64,000 nt of DNA from Paralteromonas sediminis (GTDB lineage: Bacteria; Pseudomonadota; Gammaproteobacteria; Enterobacterales; Alteromonadaceae), in the NCBI RefSeq assembly GCF_003820355.1, contig NZ_RPOK01000002.1, positions 186,001 through 250,000 of the forward strand, written 5' to 3'. A program made the translations under genes and the position numbers. Each line of letters opens with the position of its first letter. The stretch's first letter is position 1. The notes beneath the pieces were generated by a model. It was not told where the DNA came from, did no database searches, and worked only from the letters and a program-made list of their open reading frames with translations. This document shows positions 27,381 through 36,858 of this stretch, piece by piece.

Positions 27381-29642
27381 CTAGAAACGGTACCCAACGG
27401 TTAAACTGATTGTTCTTGGGTCGCCATAGTAACCCGCTACGGTTGTATCACCACCGAAACCAGGCAGGAAGTTACCATCATCGTCTACACCGCCCACAAA
27501 CACATAGCCACCAAGCAGATACTCTTCATCTGTCAGGTTTTTACCATGAAGACTACCGTACCAGTTACCATCAGTGCTTTCCCAAGCGATACTGGCATTG
27601 AACATACCATAACCGTCCTGGTTGAGTACGTCATTGTCTTCAAAGATTAAATAGTCGTCACGATAATAATAACCGGCATTGAAAACAAATGTTCCAACAT
27701 CAGAATCCAGCACATAATTGGCTGACAGCGCATAGGTGTTGTCTGGCGTATTGGAAAGACCAACAAGAGGAGTCGTTATTGCTGGATCTTGTTTAACTTC
27801 AGCATCTAGCATGCCTACAGATAAATCAAATGTAAGATTATCGGTAGCAACGTAGGTGATTTCCGCTTCTATTCCATCAACATCTGACTGTGCAGCGTTG
27901 CCGAGATTTTGACCGAGAACGGTAGGGTCGTTTGGATCAGGGACTACCACAATGTACTGGCGATCTTTGTGGTCAAGTGAGAATAGGGTGATGTTTGTAC
28001 GCAACGCACTGCCCCAGTCTTTTTTCACACCAATTTCAAATGAGTCAACCACTTCAGGATCGGCCGCGTTTTCGTTTGTGCTTGCTCTTGGGTTGAAGGT
28101 ACCAGATTTGAAGCCTTGTGAGTAACTGGCGAAGAACATGGTGTCATCATCGTATTGATACTCAAAACCAAGACGTGGTGTAAACCGTGACCAGTCAGCT
28201 TTTTTCGGTGCATCGAGCAGGCCATCGCCATTGGTATCAACACCAAGGCTCTGTGGCACAGAAACTTCTGGACCTCTTACGTAACCGTCTGTCCAACCTG
28301 AGAATGGATAAGCTGCGCCTGGCAAGAACCCATAAAATACATCAGCCTCTTTTTCCTCTTCTGTATAGCGAGCTCCCAGCGTCATTGATAGCTTTTCAGT
28401 CAAGTCTATACTGCTTTGTACGTAGGCTGCGATAGATGTGCTGTTGTTACAGCCAGAGGTTTCTAAGGTCAGGCCCAGTCCACCTAATATGGCGTCAAAC
28501 TGACCACAGGACTCGCCATCGTAATAGTACAACCCCCCCACTACAGAGAAGGTGTCAGCAAAATAGCTGCTCTGTAATTCATGGGTCGTGTTTTCATCGT
28601 CGTACACGGCTGGCACGTCAAACAAGTTAATGCCGGTATTGTCGAAGTCTATGTTAGTAGGAGAGTAGCCTTCCCGTGAAGAACCAATATATTTCAAAGA
28701 CAAATTGTCTGATACGTCCCAGTTAGCGGTAAAGCTATACCCTTCAAGCTCTACTTTATTCCAAGTGGGTAAACTCGTGTACGAATCATAAATACTGTCT
28801 GGGATGGGTGCATCAGTCAATAAGCTGGGTGCTAAACGGTAGCCGCCACGAGAGTTAGAGTCGTCTTCAGATTTGTCCCAATCAAAACGAAAGAAGAGGT
28901 CATCAGAGGGACGGAACTCAACGGTCACACGTGCTGCAGTTACATCTTTGTTGTAGTTTTCGGTATCTTGACCAGCAGGGGCTACTAAAAACTCACCAAA
29001 ACCATCTCGGTTGAGATTGGCATAGCCAAATCCTACATAAAGCTTGTCATCAATGACGGGGATCTGGCCGGTGAGTTTTATGTCTCGCTGACTGTAACTG
29101 CCGACAGTTGCCTGCGCATTAAACTCGGTGCTCCCGCTCATTTCTTTAGTAACGTATTTAATTGCGCCACCCACAGTATTTTTACCGTACAGTGTACCCT
29201 GCGGCCCGCGCAGCACTTCTATCCGCTCTACGTCTAATAAGTCTAATACAGCGCCTTGAGGGCGCGCATAATAAACATCGTTAACATAAATACCGACGCC
29301 AGGCTCATAACCCCAAAGAGGATCTTGCTGCCCTACACCACGAATAAACGCCGTTAATGTAGAGTTGGTGCCGCGGCTTGCTTGTAGAGTGGTACTAGGC
29401 GAAAACTGTTGAATTTCCACAATGGTGGAAATGCCTTTTTCCGCTAGTTCAGCTGCGCCTATTGAGGTCACTGAGACAGGGGTTTCCTGAAGGCTCTCCA
29501 CTTGCTTACGTGCTGTGACTTCAATGCGCTCTAGTCCGCCTTCATTCGCGTCTTGCTCTTGTGCGAGAGCGGTAAAACTGGTCGATAGGGCGGTAGACAC
29601 CGCCAATGCACATAGGGTCTTTTTAGTTATGTTGTGTTTCAT
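27381..29642 (-). CDS. TonB-dependent outer membrane receptor
   Basis: A 753-residue exported receptor. The signal peptide ends around ALAQE (residue 28). A TonB box-like ERIEVTARKQ is at about 39-48. The plug domain has ETPVSVTSIGAAEL, FIRGVGQQDP, VGIYVNDVYYARPQGAVLDLLDVERIEVLRGPQGTLYGKN with NTVGGAIKYVTK. About 22 beta strands follow, with the last strand ending SLTVGYRF. It resembles the large Alteromonadales/sphingomonad class that takes up organic nutrients rather than siderophores. Likely substrate is a 3-hydroxybutyrate oligomer (inferred from the operon). It is the first gene of the minus-strand unit. Confidence 0.88.
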   Translation of the reverse strand: MKHNITKKTLCALAVSTALSTSFTALAQEQDANEGGLERIEVTARKQVESLQETPVSVTSIGAAELAEKGISTIVEIQQFSPSTTLQASRGTNSTLTAFIRGVGQQDPLWGYEPGVGIYVNDVYYARPQGAVLDLLDVERIEVLRGPQGTLYGKNTVGGAIKYVTKEMSGSTEFNAQATVGSYSQRDIKLTGQIPVIDDKLYVGFGYANLNRDGFGEFLVAPAGQDTENYNKDVTAARVTVEFRPSDDLFFRFDWDKSEDDSNSRGGYRLAPSLLTDAPIPDSIYDSYTSLPTWNKVELEGYSFTANWDVSDNLSLKYIGSSREGYSPTNIDFDNTGINLFDVPAVYDDENTTHELQSSYFADTFSVVGGLYYYDGESCGQFDAILGGLGLTLETSGCNNSTSIAAYVQSSIDLTEKLSMTLGARYTEEEKEADVFYGFLPGAAYPFSGWTDGYVRGPEVSVPQSLGVDTNGDGLLDAPKKADWSRFTPRLGFEYQYDDDTMFFASYSQGFKSGTFNPRASTNENAADPEVVDSFEIGVKKDWGSALRTNITLFSLDHKDRQYIVVVPDPNDPTVLGQNLGNAAQSDVDGIEAEITYVATDNLTFDLSVGMLDAEVKQDPAITTPLVGLSNTPDNTYALSANYVLDSDVGTFVFNAGYYYRDDYLIFEDNDVLNQDGYGMFNASIAWESTDGNWYGSLHGKNLTDEEYLLGGYVFVGGVDDDGNFLPGFGGDTTVAGYYGDPRTISLTVGYRF

Positions 29643-29847
29643 GTGAGTCCTCTTCAGAGACAGTATCAGGTGTAATCAAAATATTGCTAAATTGTTAACG
29701 CTTGATAAGGTACACCAAATTTCTGAAGATTAACGCAGTACTTAAGTACTATGGCCCAAGGTTAGTGTGCCTGACGACAAACCTGCTAAGCTAAACAGAC
29801 GTTATAGTGCGATGGCACAAATGAGCTTTACTCACGTGTAATTATTT

Positions 29848-30528
29848 ATGAATAAAAGTGGTACCCCAATTCTAATCGTAGACGATCACCCTCTGTTTAG
29901 AAGTGCGCTGTGTCAGGCACTGAGTGACAAGGTGAGCGGAGATTTTATTCAGGCTGATACCTTTGATAAAGCAATATCAATACTGGAACAAAACAATGAT
30001 ATTGAACTGGTTCTGCTGGACTTAAACTTACCCGGCGTGGTGGGCTTGAATGGTCTGGTAGCGATCCGTGCCCAGTTTCCTGGCGTTCTGGTTGCAATTG
30101 TCTCGGCTAATGAAGCTCATAAAACGGTGCAGGGCGCACTGGCCTTAGGCGCATGTGGCTATATTCCTAAGTCAAGTTCTCTGGAAACGCTACACTATGC
30201 TATTTCACAAATTTTAGATGGTGAAATATGGGTGCCTGAAGAGTTAGCGGAAAGTGTAGAGGGCGATCTTGACCCACAAACAGCAGCACTGGCACACAAT
30301 ATTGCTCAACTGACACCACACCAGCTGCAGGTGTTAAATTATATTTCAGCCGGTTTGCTTAACAAACAAATTGCTTATGAGTTGCAAATTTCTGAGTCGA
30401 CCGTGAAGCAGCACGTATCCGCGGTCCTCAGGAAACTCCAGGTTATCAATCGCACACAAGCCGGTATACTGTTTAAACAGTTGATGTCGGCTGAGCAGGA
30501 TGCAGATTCTGACGAAGTGACTGCTTAA
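29848..30528 (+). CDS. LuxR/NarL-type response regulator (CrbR-like)
   Basis: A 226-residue two-component regulator. The receiver domain has ILIVDDHPLFR, phospho-Asp58 in LVLLDLNLPG and the Lys in YIPKSSS. The C-terminal LuxR HTH runs from LTPHQLQVLNYISAG to ESTVKQHVSAVLRKL. It is divergent from the TonB receptor, and its 3' end overlaps the convergent SLC5-hybrid kinase gene by 56 bases. Similar pairs (CrbS/CrbR) control acetate/short-chain carbon use in Vibrio and Pseudomonas; control of the adjacent 3-hydroxybutyrate genes is inferred. Confidence 0.9.
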   Translation: MNKSGTPILIVDDHPLFRSALCQALSDKVSGDFIQADTFDKAISILEQNNDIELVLLDLNLPGVVGLNGLVAIRAQFPGVLVAIVSANEAHKTVQGALALGACGYIPKSSSLETLHYAISQILDGEIWVPEELAESVEGDLDPQTAALAHNIAQLTPHQLQVLNYISAGLLNKQIAYELQISESTVKQHVSAVLRKLQVINRTQAGILFKQLMSAEQDADSDEVTA

Positions 30529-33500
30529 GCAATCGCTTCAATGCCAAGGGCTTCAACGGTTTAGGTAAGTAGTGCAAGCCATCACTGGTACATTGCTCTC
30601 TCACTTCTGCGGAAAGGTTTGCTGAACTCATTATGCTAAGTACTGTAGTGCCCCACAATGCAGACATGATGTTTGCGGCGTCCAGACCATTTTCGTCGTT
30701 GTCCAATTGGTAATCTACTATCATGCAGAATGGCGGGGAGGGGCATTGTGTTTTTGCTTCTTCAACATTTGTCACACCGATGACAGTGGCTCCCCAGTCG
30801 CTCAGTAAAGCCGTTAAAGCATCTAGAATTTGCAGGTCGTTTTCAACAATAAGAATAGTTTGATCACGCAAAAACTGTTTGTTTTTGCCTTCGTCCAAGG
30901 TTTTGGTCTTAGTGGTTGAATGCTGCACTAATGCCTGTTTGCGATTCACATTGATACTAAAAGCAGTACCTTTATTCAGTGTCGATGAAACGTCTAATGG
31001 ATGATTCAAGAGCTCAGCAATTCTGGCTACTATCGTTAACCCTAAGCCCAGACCTTGGTTACTTAATTCTGGATTTAACTGTCTGAACTCATCAAAAATA
31101 ACACTGAGATCATTATCGGAAACGCCAACACCGGTATCGATAACAAGGATAGTAGCGTGCGCTTTACCTTGTCTGCGTACTCCCACAAGGATACCGCCTT
31201 CATCTGTGTATCGAATAGCATTTGCCAGTAAATTTTGCACCATGCGTCTTAGCAATACTGGGTCGCTTTCCACCCAAAGGCTTGATTCACAATAGCGCAG
31301 CGAAAGGCCTTTTTTTTCTGCAAGAGGGCGCATGGCAACAAATAATGGCTGCAATATATCGTGGAGTCTGAATGTCTGTTTGTTAACTCTTTGGGTGCCC
31401 GATTCCAGTTTGGTTATATCAAGCAGTGACGTCAGCAAATCCTCAGCGCTTCTGAGAGATGCATTTAATCCTTCGGAGACCTTGCTCAGTTCAGTATTTT
31501 CGGTTTTTTGACGCAGCATATCCGCAAACAGCGTTGCAGCATTAAAAGGTTGCATCAGATCATGGCCAGCCGCGGCTAAAAAACGGGTCTTACTGTCATT
31601 GGCGCGCTCTGCAGCCAGTCTTGCCTCGTTTAATTGAGTAGTGCGTTCATCTACGCGTCTTTCAAGGTCTGTTTTAGCTTGTTCCAAGGCGCGTTGGATT
31701 TCGATATATTCGGTAATGTCACTAAAAGTGGTGACATAGCCCCCGCCAGGTAATGGGCTGCCATTGAGCTCGATGACTCTTCCGTCAACCTGTTTTCTGA
31801 TATATTTGTATTTACTGCCTTGTGCAATAAAGTTGATGCGCTTCTCTATTTCTCTCCCTGCATTGGGGCCATCTCCAAAGAGTCCGCGCTGTGCGTTAAA
31901 TTCCAAAAGGCGACGCAAAGGCATGCCGACACTGATAAAACCACTTGGATAATCAAACAAATCCAAATAGCGTTCATTCCACGCGAGTAGCTTGTGATCA
32001 TTGTCAATTACGCAGATGCCCTGCTGGATATGCTGAACAGACGACTGTAAAACTTCATGGTTAAAGTGAAAGTCCTGTTGCGCTTTTTCGACCCAGTCCA
32101 CCAGATCTTCTATCTGGTCTGTTTCATTTGAAGCCAGTGTTGACAGCAGAAGTCGCGCACCAGGACTACCAACACGAGCGGCCAATTGCGCTTCAATATT
32201 GGCAATTAAGGCTGGTGAAGCGAGTTTATTGCTGTGCAGCGCATCATCGGGAAGTCCCCGCTGAATTTGCTCGATGGCTTTTGCATCCAAGGTTCTTTGG
32301 GTGAGCGCCAAAAGCTGGTCGAGTCTAACGGTGACTGCAGATGTTCGGGTGTCCTGATTAAGTGTCTTATTACTCTTTATTAAGCCCAAAAAAACCAGTA
32401 GCAAACCTGTGCCAAGATATACCGTAAAATTAATCCCGATACTCTTAAGAAAACCAATACCCAGAGCTTGGTCTGTCGGTATGGGGTTAAAATAGTAACT
32501 AGATAGAATACTGGGTAAAAGCAGATAGACAAACCAAGAGACGAGGCCTGCTGTCAAACCGAGGAGGGCTGACAGGCGGTTGGCTTTTTGCCAATAGAGC
32601 CCAAACATCATTGGGACGAGTATTTGTGCCATGAGCGCCATGGCAACGACGCCTGATTTTACTAGCGGCGTATTTTGACTGATGTTGATATGGTACCAAT
32701 AGGCCGCAGCGAGTACCGCCATAACAGTAATTCTGCGCACGGTCAGGATACTTGACGCTTTCATGTAAGAGTCGCCCTGCCTACGTAAGGAAAGACGTAG
32801 CCAAAGCGGGGTGGCAATGTTATTGGCAATCATGATCCCCATTGCCAGCGTCGACACTATGATCATACTGGTGGTGGCCGATAGTCCGCCCACAAACGCA
32901 ATTAATGCCATTACCGTGCTGTTTTGGTTCATTGGAATGGCCAGCATGAAGGTATCCGAATTCAGGCCTTGCGTAGGCAGTAATAAATGCCCCGCAAGTG
33001 CGATAGGCAGTACGAAGACAGTCATCGCAAACAAAAAGACGGGTAAAAACCATCGCGCGGTACGCAACTCCTGTGTGCTGTTGAGTTCAACGAAGCTAAC
33101 GTGAAACTGCCGTGGCAGGATGAACATACAACAAGCCCCTAAAATAACGTGACTGATGAAGGCTCCCGCACTGCCGGCGTGAGATAAGACTGCTGATGCG
33201 CTTTCATCCTTGCTGGCGTGCAGCACAATATCAGCAAATCCATCAAAAACGGAAAAACAAATGTAAACGCCCACCACCACAAATGCGATGAGTTTAACAG
33301 CGGACTCAAATGCGATAGACAACATGAGTCCAGGGTGTTTATCCGCCAAAAATAGTGAACGCGTACCGAATAATATGGCAAATACCGCCATCAGCGCTGC
33401 GATGTACATGCTAACGGTTGCCGATGAGGCTTCAGACAGATTGGTCAGGATATTTAAACTCATCGTTAGGGCGTCAATTTGCAGTGCAATGTAGGGCACT

Positions 33501-33874
33501 ACACCAATAAAACAGATAACCGATATGGTAGCGGCTACGCTGTGTGAACCGCCGTACAAGAGCCCAACAAAATCAGCCAACGAACTAATATTGTGCTGCT
33601 GACAGAGGGTGGCGATACGCTGGATAGTGGCAAAGGCGAAAATAATGGCAAAGGACATGCCCACATACGTAGGAATGATTGCCCAGCCGTACTGACTGGC
33701 TTGGGTGACCGTGCCAAAGAAAGCCCACGACGTGCAGTGTATTCCTGTCGCCAATGCATATACATAGGGAGAGAGTGTTATATGTTTGAAATACCTGTCG
33801 CCAACAAATGCAATTAAGAACAACATGGCTAAATAGGTAATTACCACAGCTGCAGTGGCCCACACACTAATCAA
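30473..33874 (-). CDS. SLC5 transporter-hybrid sensor histidine kinase (CrbS/CbrA-like)
   Basis: A 1133-residue membrane protein. Residues 1 to about 480 form a sodium/solute symporter-like (SLC5) region with some 13 helices (for example IHCTSWAFFGTVTQA and FVGGLSATTSMIIV). A PAS domain follows at about 605-720 (ICVIDNDHKLLAWNERYLDLF), then a coiled-coil linker. The phosphoacceptor is His771 in AAGHDLMQPFNAATLF, and the ATPase domain (about 870-990) has NLLANAIRYTDEGG and GLGLGLTIVARI. A C-terminal receiver domain has Asp1054 in MIVDYQLD and the Lys in LPKPLKP. These kinases couple transport or sensing of a small carbon acid to a LuxR-type regulator, encoded next to it here. Confidence 0.9.
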   Translation of the reverse strand: MISVWATAAVVITYLAMLFLIAFVGDRYFKHITLSPYVYALATGIHCTSWAFFGTVTQASQYGWAIIPTYVGMSFAIIFAFATIQRIATLCQQHNISSLADFVGLLYGGSHSVAATISVICFIGVVPYIALQIDALTMSLNILTNLSEASSATVSMYIAALMAVFAILFGTRSLFLADKHPGLMLSIAFESAVKLIAFVVVGVYICFSVFDGFADIVLHASKDESASAVLSHAGSAGAFISHVILGACCMFILPRQFHVSFVELNSTQELRTARWFLPVFLFAMTVFVLPIALAGHLLLPTQGLNSDTFMLAIPMNQNSTVMALIAFVGGLSATTSMIIVSTLAMGIMIANNIATPLWLRLSLRRQGDSYMKASSILTVRRITVMAVLAAAYWYHINISQNTPLVKSGVVAMALMAQILVPMMFGLYWQKANRLSALLGLTAGLVSWFVYLLLPSILSSYYFNPIPTDQALGIGFLKSIGINFTVYLGTGLLLVFLGLIKSNKTLNQDTRTSAVTVRLDQLLALTQRTLDAKAIEQIQRGLPDDALHSNKLASPALIANIEAQLAARVGSPGARLLLSTLASNETDQIEDLVDWVEKAQQDFHFNHEVLQSSVQHIQQGICVIDNDHKLLAWNERYLDLFDYPSGFISVGMPLRRLLEFNAQRGLFGDGPNAGREIEKRINFIAQGSKYKYIRKQVDGRVIELNGSPLPGGGYVTTFSDITEYIEIQRALEQAKTDLERRVDERTTQLNEARLAAERANDSKTRFLAAAGHDLMQPFNAATLFADMLRQKTENTELSKVSEGLNASLRSAEDLLTSLLDITKLESGTQRVNKQTFRLHDILQPLFVAMRPLAEKKGLSLRYCESSLWVESDPVLLRRMVQNLLANAIRYTDEGGILVGVRRQGKAHATILVIDTGVGVSDNDLSVIFDEFRQLNPELSNQGLGLGLTIVARIAELLNHPLDVSSTLNKGTAFSINVNRKQALVQHSTTKTKTLDEGKNKQFLRDQTILIVENDLQILDALTALLSDWGATVIGVTNVEEAKTQCPSPPFCMIVDYQLDNDENGLDAANIMSALWGTTVLSIMSSANLSAEVREQCTSDGLHYLPKPLKPLALKRLLKQSLRQNLHPAQPTSTV

Positions 33875-33985
33875 AGTACGTACCTCAAAGTGACTTTGCT
33901 CATTACCTTACAAGGCACTTATCCATTGCACAACAAAAGGCTGTATCGAATAAACGTATCCACCTACAAAAAATGTGTCTTTACC

Positions 33986-34011
33986 CTTGAAGCACAAAAA
34001 ATTGTCCCCAT
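33986..34011 (+). promoter_or_regulatory. Sigma-32 (heat shock) promoter for grpE
   Basis: CTTGAA (33986-33991), 14-base spacer, CCCCAT (34006-34011), matching the RpoH consensus CTTGAA/CCCCATNT. It lies 63 bases before the grpE ATG. Confidence 0.85.
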
Positions 34012-34074
34012 AACGCTTTGCAATGAAAAAATGTAACCTTTAAATCCGCAGTTTTTGCATTACCGGAGGACTGC

Positions 34075-34698
34075 ATGAGCGAAGAACGCGATATGCAAAA
34101 TGAACAAGAGCTAAACCAGGAAGAGCTGGTTGAAGAACAGGGTGTAGACATCAATGAAGATGGCACTGTTATCGACGACGAAGCGACGCGCATTGCCGAA
34201 CTTGAAAAGGCGCTGGCTGAGTCTCAGGCCACGGTAGAGGCACAGAAGGATACGGTGCTCAGAGCTAAAGCAGATGCTGAGAACGCGCGCCGTCGTGCTG
34301 ATACTGAAGTGGAGAAGGCGAGAAAGTTTGCACTTGAGCGCTTTGCCGGTGAGCTATTGCCAGTCGTGGATAACCTTGAAAGAGCCATTAGTGCTGCCGA
34401 TGCTGAAAACGAGAGCGTCAAGCCGCTGTTGGAAGGCGTAGAAATGACGCACAAGAGCTTCTTGGACACGGTAGAAAAATTTGGGCTTGCACTTGTTGAC
34501 CCTGTGGGCGAGGTGTTTAACCCGGAATTGCACCAGGCCATGTCGATGCAAGAAAGTGCTGAGCACGCACCTAATACGGTTATCGCCGTGATGCAGAAAG
34601 GTTATTCATTGAATGGCCGTTTACTACGACCAGCAATGGTTATGGTGTCTAAGGCACCAAGTGGTGAAGCAACCAGCTCTGTGGATACACAGGCGTAA
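34075..34698 (+). CDS. grpE: Nucleotide exchange factor GrpE
   Basis: A 207-residue cytosolic co-chaperone that releases ADP from DnaK. An acidic, disordered N-terminus (1-45) is followed by a long coiled coil ([26 protein letters not shown]). The conserved C-terminal beta domain has [37 protein letters not shown] and [27 protein letters not shown] ribosome binding site precedes the ATG. It lies directly before dnaK, a compact heat-shock group. Confidence 0.97.
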   Translation: MSEERDMQNEQELNQEELVEEQGVDINEDGTVIDDEATRIAELEKALAESQATVEAQKDTVLRAKADAENARRRADTEVEKARKFALERFAGELLPVVDNLERAISAADAENESVKPLLEGVEMTHKSFLDTVEKFGLALVDPVGEVFNPELHQAMSMQESAEHAPNTVIAVMQKGYSLNGRLLRPAMVMVSKAPSGEATSSVDTQA

Positions 34699-34725
34699 TT
34701 AATCAAAAAATGTCGAGTTGGGATA

Positions 34726-34752
34726 TTGAAATAGAATCAAATAACCCCACTC
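34726..34752 (+). promoter_or_regulatory. Second sigma-32-like promoter, upstream of dnaK
   Basis: TTGAAA (34726-34731), 13-base spacer, CCCCACTC (34745-34752), 38 bases before the dnaK ATG. The -10 differs from the consensus by one base. Confidence 0.7.
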
Positions 34753-34789
34753 TTTATGCAGGTAAAGAATTTTAGTTGGAGATTTTCAC

Positions 34790-36712
34790 ATGGGTAAGAT
34801 TATTGGTATTGACTTAGGTACAACCAATTCCTGTGTAGCCGTACTTGATGGCGATAAAGCAAAAGTAATTGAAAATGCTGAGGGCGATCGCACAACGCCA
34901 TCAATCATCGCTTACACAGACGAAGGTGAGACATTAGTAGGGCAACCTGCTAAGCGTCAGGCGGTAACGAATCCGAACAACACCTTGTTTGCTATCAAGC
35001 GTTTGATTGGTCGTCGTTTCGAAGATAAAGAAGTGCAGCGCGACATCGATATTATGCCGTTTAAAATTGCAAAAGCTGACAACGGCGACGCGTGGGTAGA
35101 AGTGAAAGGCGAGAAAATGGCGCCTCCTCAGATTTCTGCCGAAGTGTTGAAAAAAATGAAAAAGACCGCCGAAGATTTCTTGGGCGAAAAAGTAACGGGT
35201 GCGGTTATCACAGTGCCTGCTTACTTTAATGATTCACAACGTCAGGCTACCAAAGATGCAGGTCGTATTGCAGGATTAGATGTTAAGCGCATTATTAATG
35301 AGCCAACGGCCGCTGCACTTGCTTATGGCATGGACAAGAAAAAAGGCGACAATGTTGTTGCTGTGTATGACCTAGGTGGTGGTACGTTCGATATCTCTAT
35401 CATTGAAATTGATGAAGTTGATGGTGAGCATACCTTCGAAGTACTGGCGACCAACGGTAACACTCACTTGGGTGGTGAAGATTTTGACAACCGCATGATC
35501 AACTACCTTGTTGAAGAGTTTAAGAAAGATCAGGGCGTTGATTTGCGCAAAGATCCGCTCGCCATGCAGCGTCTTAAAGAGGCTGGTGAGAAAGCAAAAA
35601 TTGAGTTGTCTTCTGCACAACAGACTGAAGTAAACTTACCTTACGTTACCGCAGATGCATCGGGTCCTAAGCACTTGGCGATTAAAGTGACCAGAGCAAA
35701 GCTTGAGTCATTGGTTGAAGACATGGTGAAAGATTCACTTGAGCCAGTGAAACAAGCACTTGCTGACGCAGATTTGTCAGTGAGTGATGTCAACGACATC
35801 ATTTTGGTTGGCGGTCAGACACGTATGCCGTTGGTACAGAAATACGTGACTGAGTTCTTCGGCAAAGAGCCGCGCAAAGACGTTAACCCTGATGAAGCAG
35901 TTGCAGTGGGTGCCGCGATACAGGGTGGTGTACTGTCTGGTGAAGTGAAAGATGTACTTCTGCTTGATGTGACGCCACTGTCTCTGGGTATTGAAACCAT
36001 GGGCGGCGTGATGACAGCGCTGATCGAGAAAAACACGACTATCCCTACCAAGAAGTCACAAACGTTCTCGACGGCTGAAGACAATCAGTCTGCAGTAACG
36101 GTTCATGTACTTCAGGGTGAGCGTAAGCAGGCTACCGGCAACAAGTCGCTAGGGCAATTCAACTTAGAGGGAATTCGTCCGGCAGCACGCGGTGTTCCGC
36201 AAATTGAAGTGACTTTTGATATTGATGCTGACGGTATTCTACACGTGTCAGCAAAAGACAAAGACACAGGCAAAGAGCAGAAGATAACCATTCAGGCATC
36301 ATCGGGTTTGAGCGATGATGAAGTTGAAAAAATGGTCGCTGACGCGGAAGCTAACAAAGATGCCGATAAGAAGTTTGAAGAGCTCATTCAGGCGCGAAAC
36401 CAAGCTGACGGTATGGTCCATGGTACGCGTAAACAGCTTGAAGAAGTCGGCGATGCTTTGTCTGGTGAAGACAAGGAAGCCATTGAAGCGGCAATCTCTG
36501 ATTTGGAAGGCGTGTTGAAAGGCGATGACAAAGAAGCGATTGAAGCAAAAACACAGGCGCTTATTCAGGCTTCAGCAAAACTGATGGAAGCCGCTCAGGC
36601 TGCGCAAGCGACCAATGCGGCAGATGCAGGTGCCCAAGAGTCCTCTGGCAAGCCGGAAGATGATGTGGTTGACGCCGAATTTGAAGAAGTTAAAGACGAC
36701 GACAAAAAGTAG
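34790..36712 (+). CDS. dnaK: Chaperone protein DnaK (Hsp70)
   Basis: A 640-residue ATP-dependent chaperone. The nucleotide-binding domain has [14 protein letters not shown] (4-17), [26 protein letters not shown] and [12 protein letters not shown]. The interdomain linker [15 protein letters not shown] precedes the substrate-binding domain. The C-terminal tail is acidic and ends DDDKK, with the EEVKDD motif used by co-chaperones. Length is very close to E. coli DnaK (638). The gene has its own heat-shock promoter and a GGAG ribosome binding site. Confidence 0.99.
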   Translation: MGKIIGIDLGTTNSCVAVLDGDKAKVIENAEGDRTTPSIIAYTDEGETLVGQPAKRQAVTNPNNTLFAIKRLIGRRFEDKEVQRDIDIMPFKIAKADNGDAWVEVKGEKMAPPQISAEVLKKMKKTAEDFLGEKVTGAVITVPAYFNDSQRQATKDAGRIAGLDVKRIINEPTAAALAYGMDKKKGDNVVAVYDLGGGTFDISIIEIDEVDGEHTFEVLATNGNTHLGGEDFDNRMINYLVEEFKKDQGVDLRKDPLAMQRLKEAGEKAKIELSSAQQTEVNLPYVTADASGPKHLAIKVTRAKLESLVEDMVKDSLEPVKQALADADLSVSDVNDIILVGGQTRMPLVQKYVTEFFGKEPRKDVNPDEAVAVGAAIQGGVLSGEVKDVLLLDVTPLSLGIETMGGVMTALIEKNTTIPTKKSQTFSTAEDNQSAVTVHVLQGERKQATGNKSLGQFNLEGIRPAARGVPQIEVTFDIDADGILHVSAKDKDTGKEQKITIQASSGLSDDEVEKMVADAEANKDADKKFEELIQARNQADGMVHGTRKQLEEVGDALSGEDKEAIEAAISDLEGVLKGDDKEAIEAKTQALIQASAKLMEAAQAAQATNAADAGAQESSGKPEDDVVDAEFEEVKDDDKK

Positions 36713-36730
36713 TCGTAATAGGTAAGAAAG

Positions 36731-36760
36731 AGGCGCAACCCAACACGGTTGCGCCTTTTG
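36731..36760 (+). terminator. Intrinsic terminator after dnaK
   Basis: AGGCGCAACC (36731-36740), loop CAACAC, GGTTGCGCCT (36747-36756) and a short T-run. dnaJ then has its own leader, so it may be expressed separately or by readthrough. Confidence 0.85.
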
Positions 36761-36858
36761 TGTGTCTTAATTAACAGCTTGTTTGTCAAATCAATTCCCC
36801 CTGTGAAGGGCGGTTTGACTTGCAACGTAAAGACTCACACCAGAAGTTAGGAATCAAA

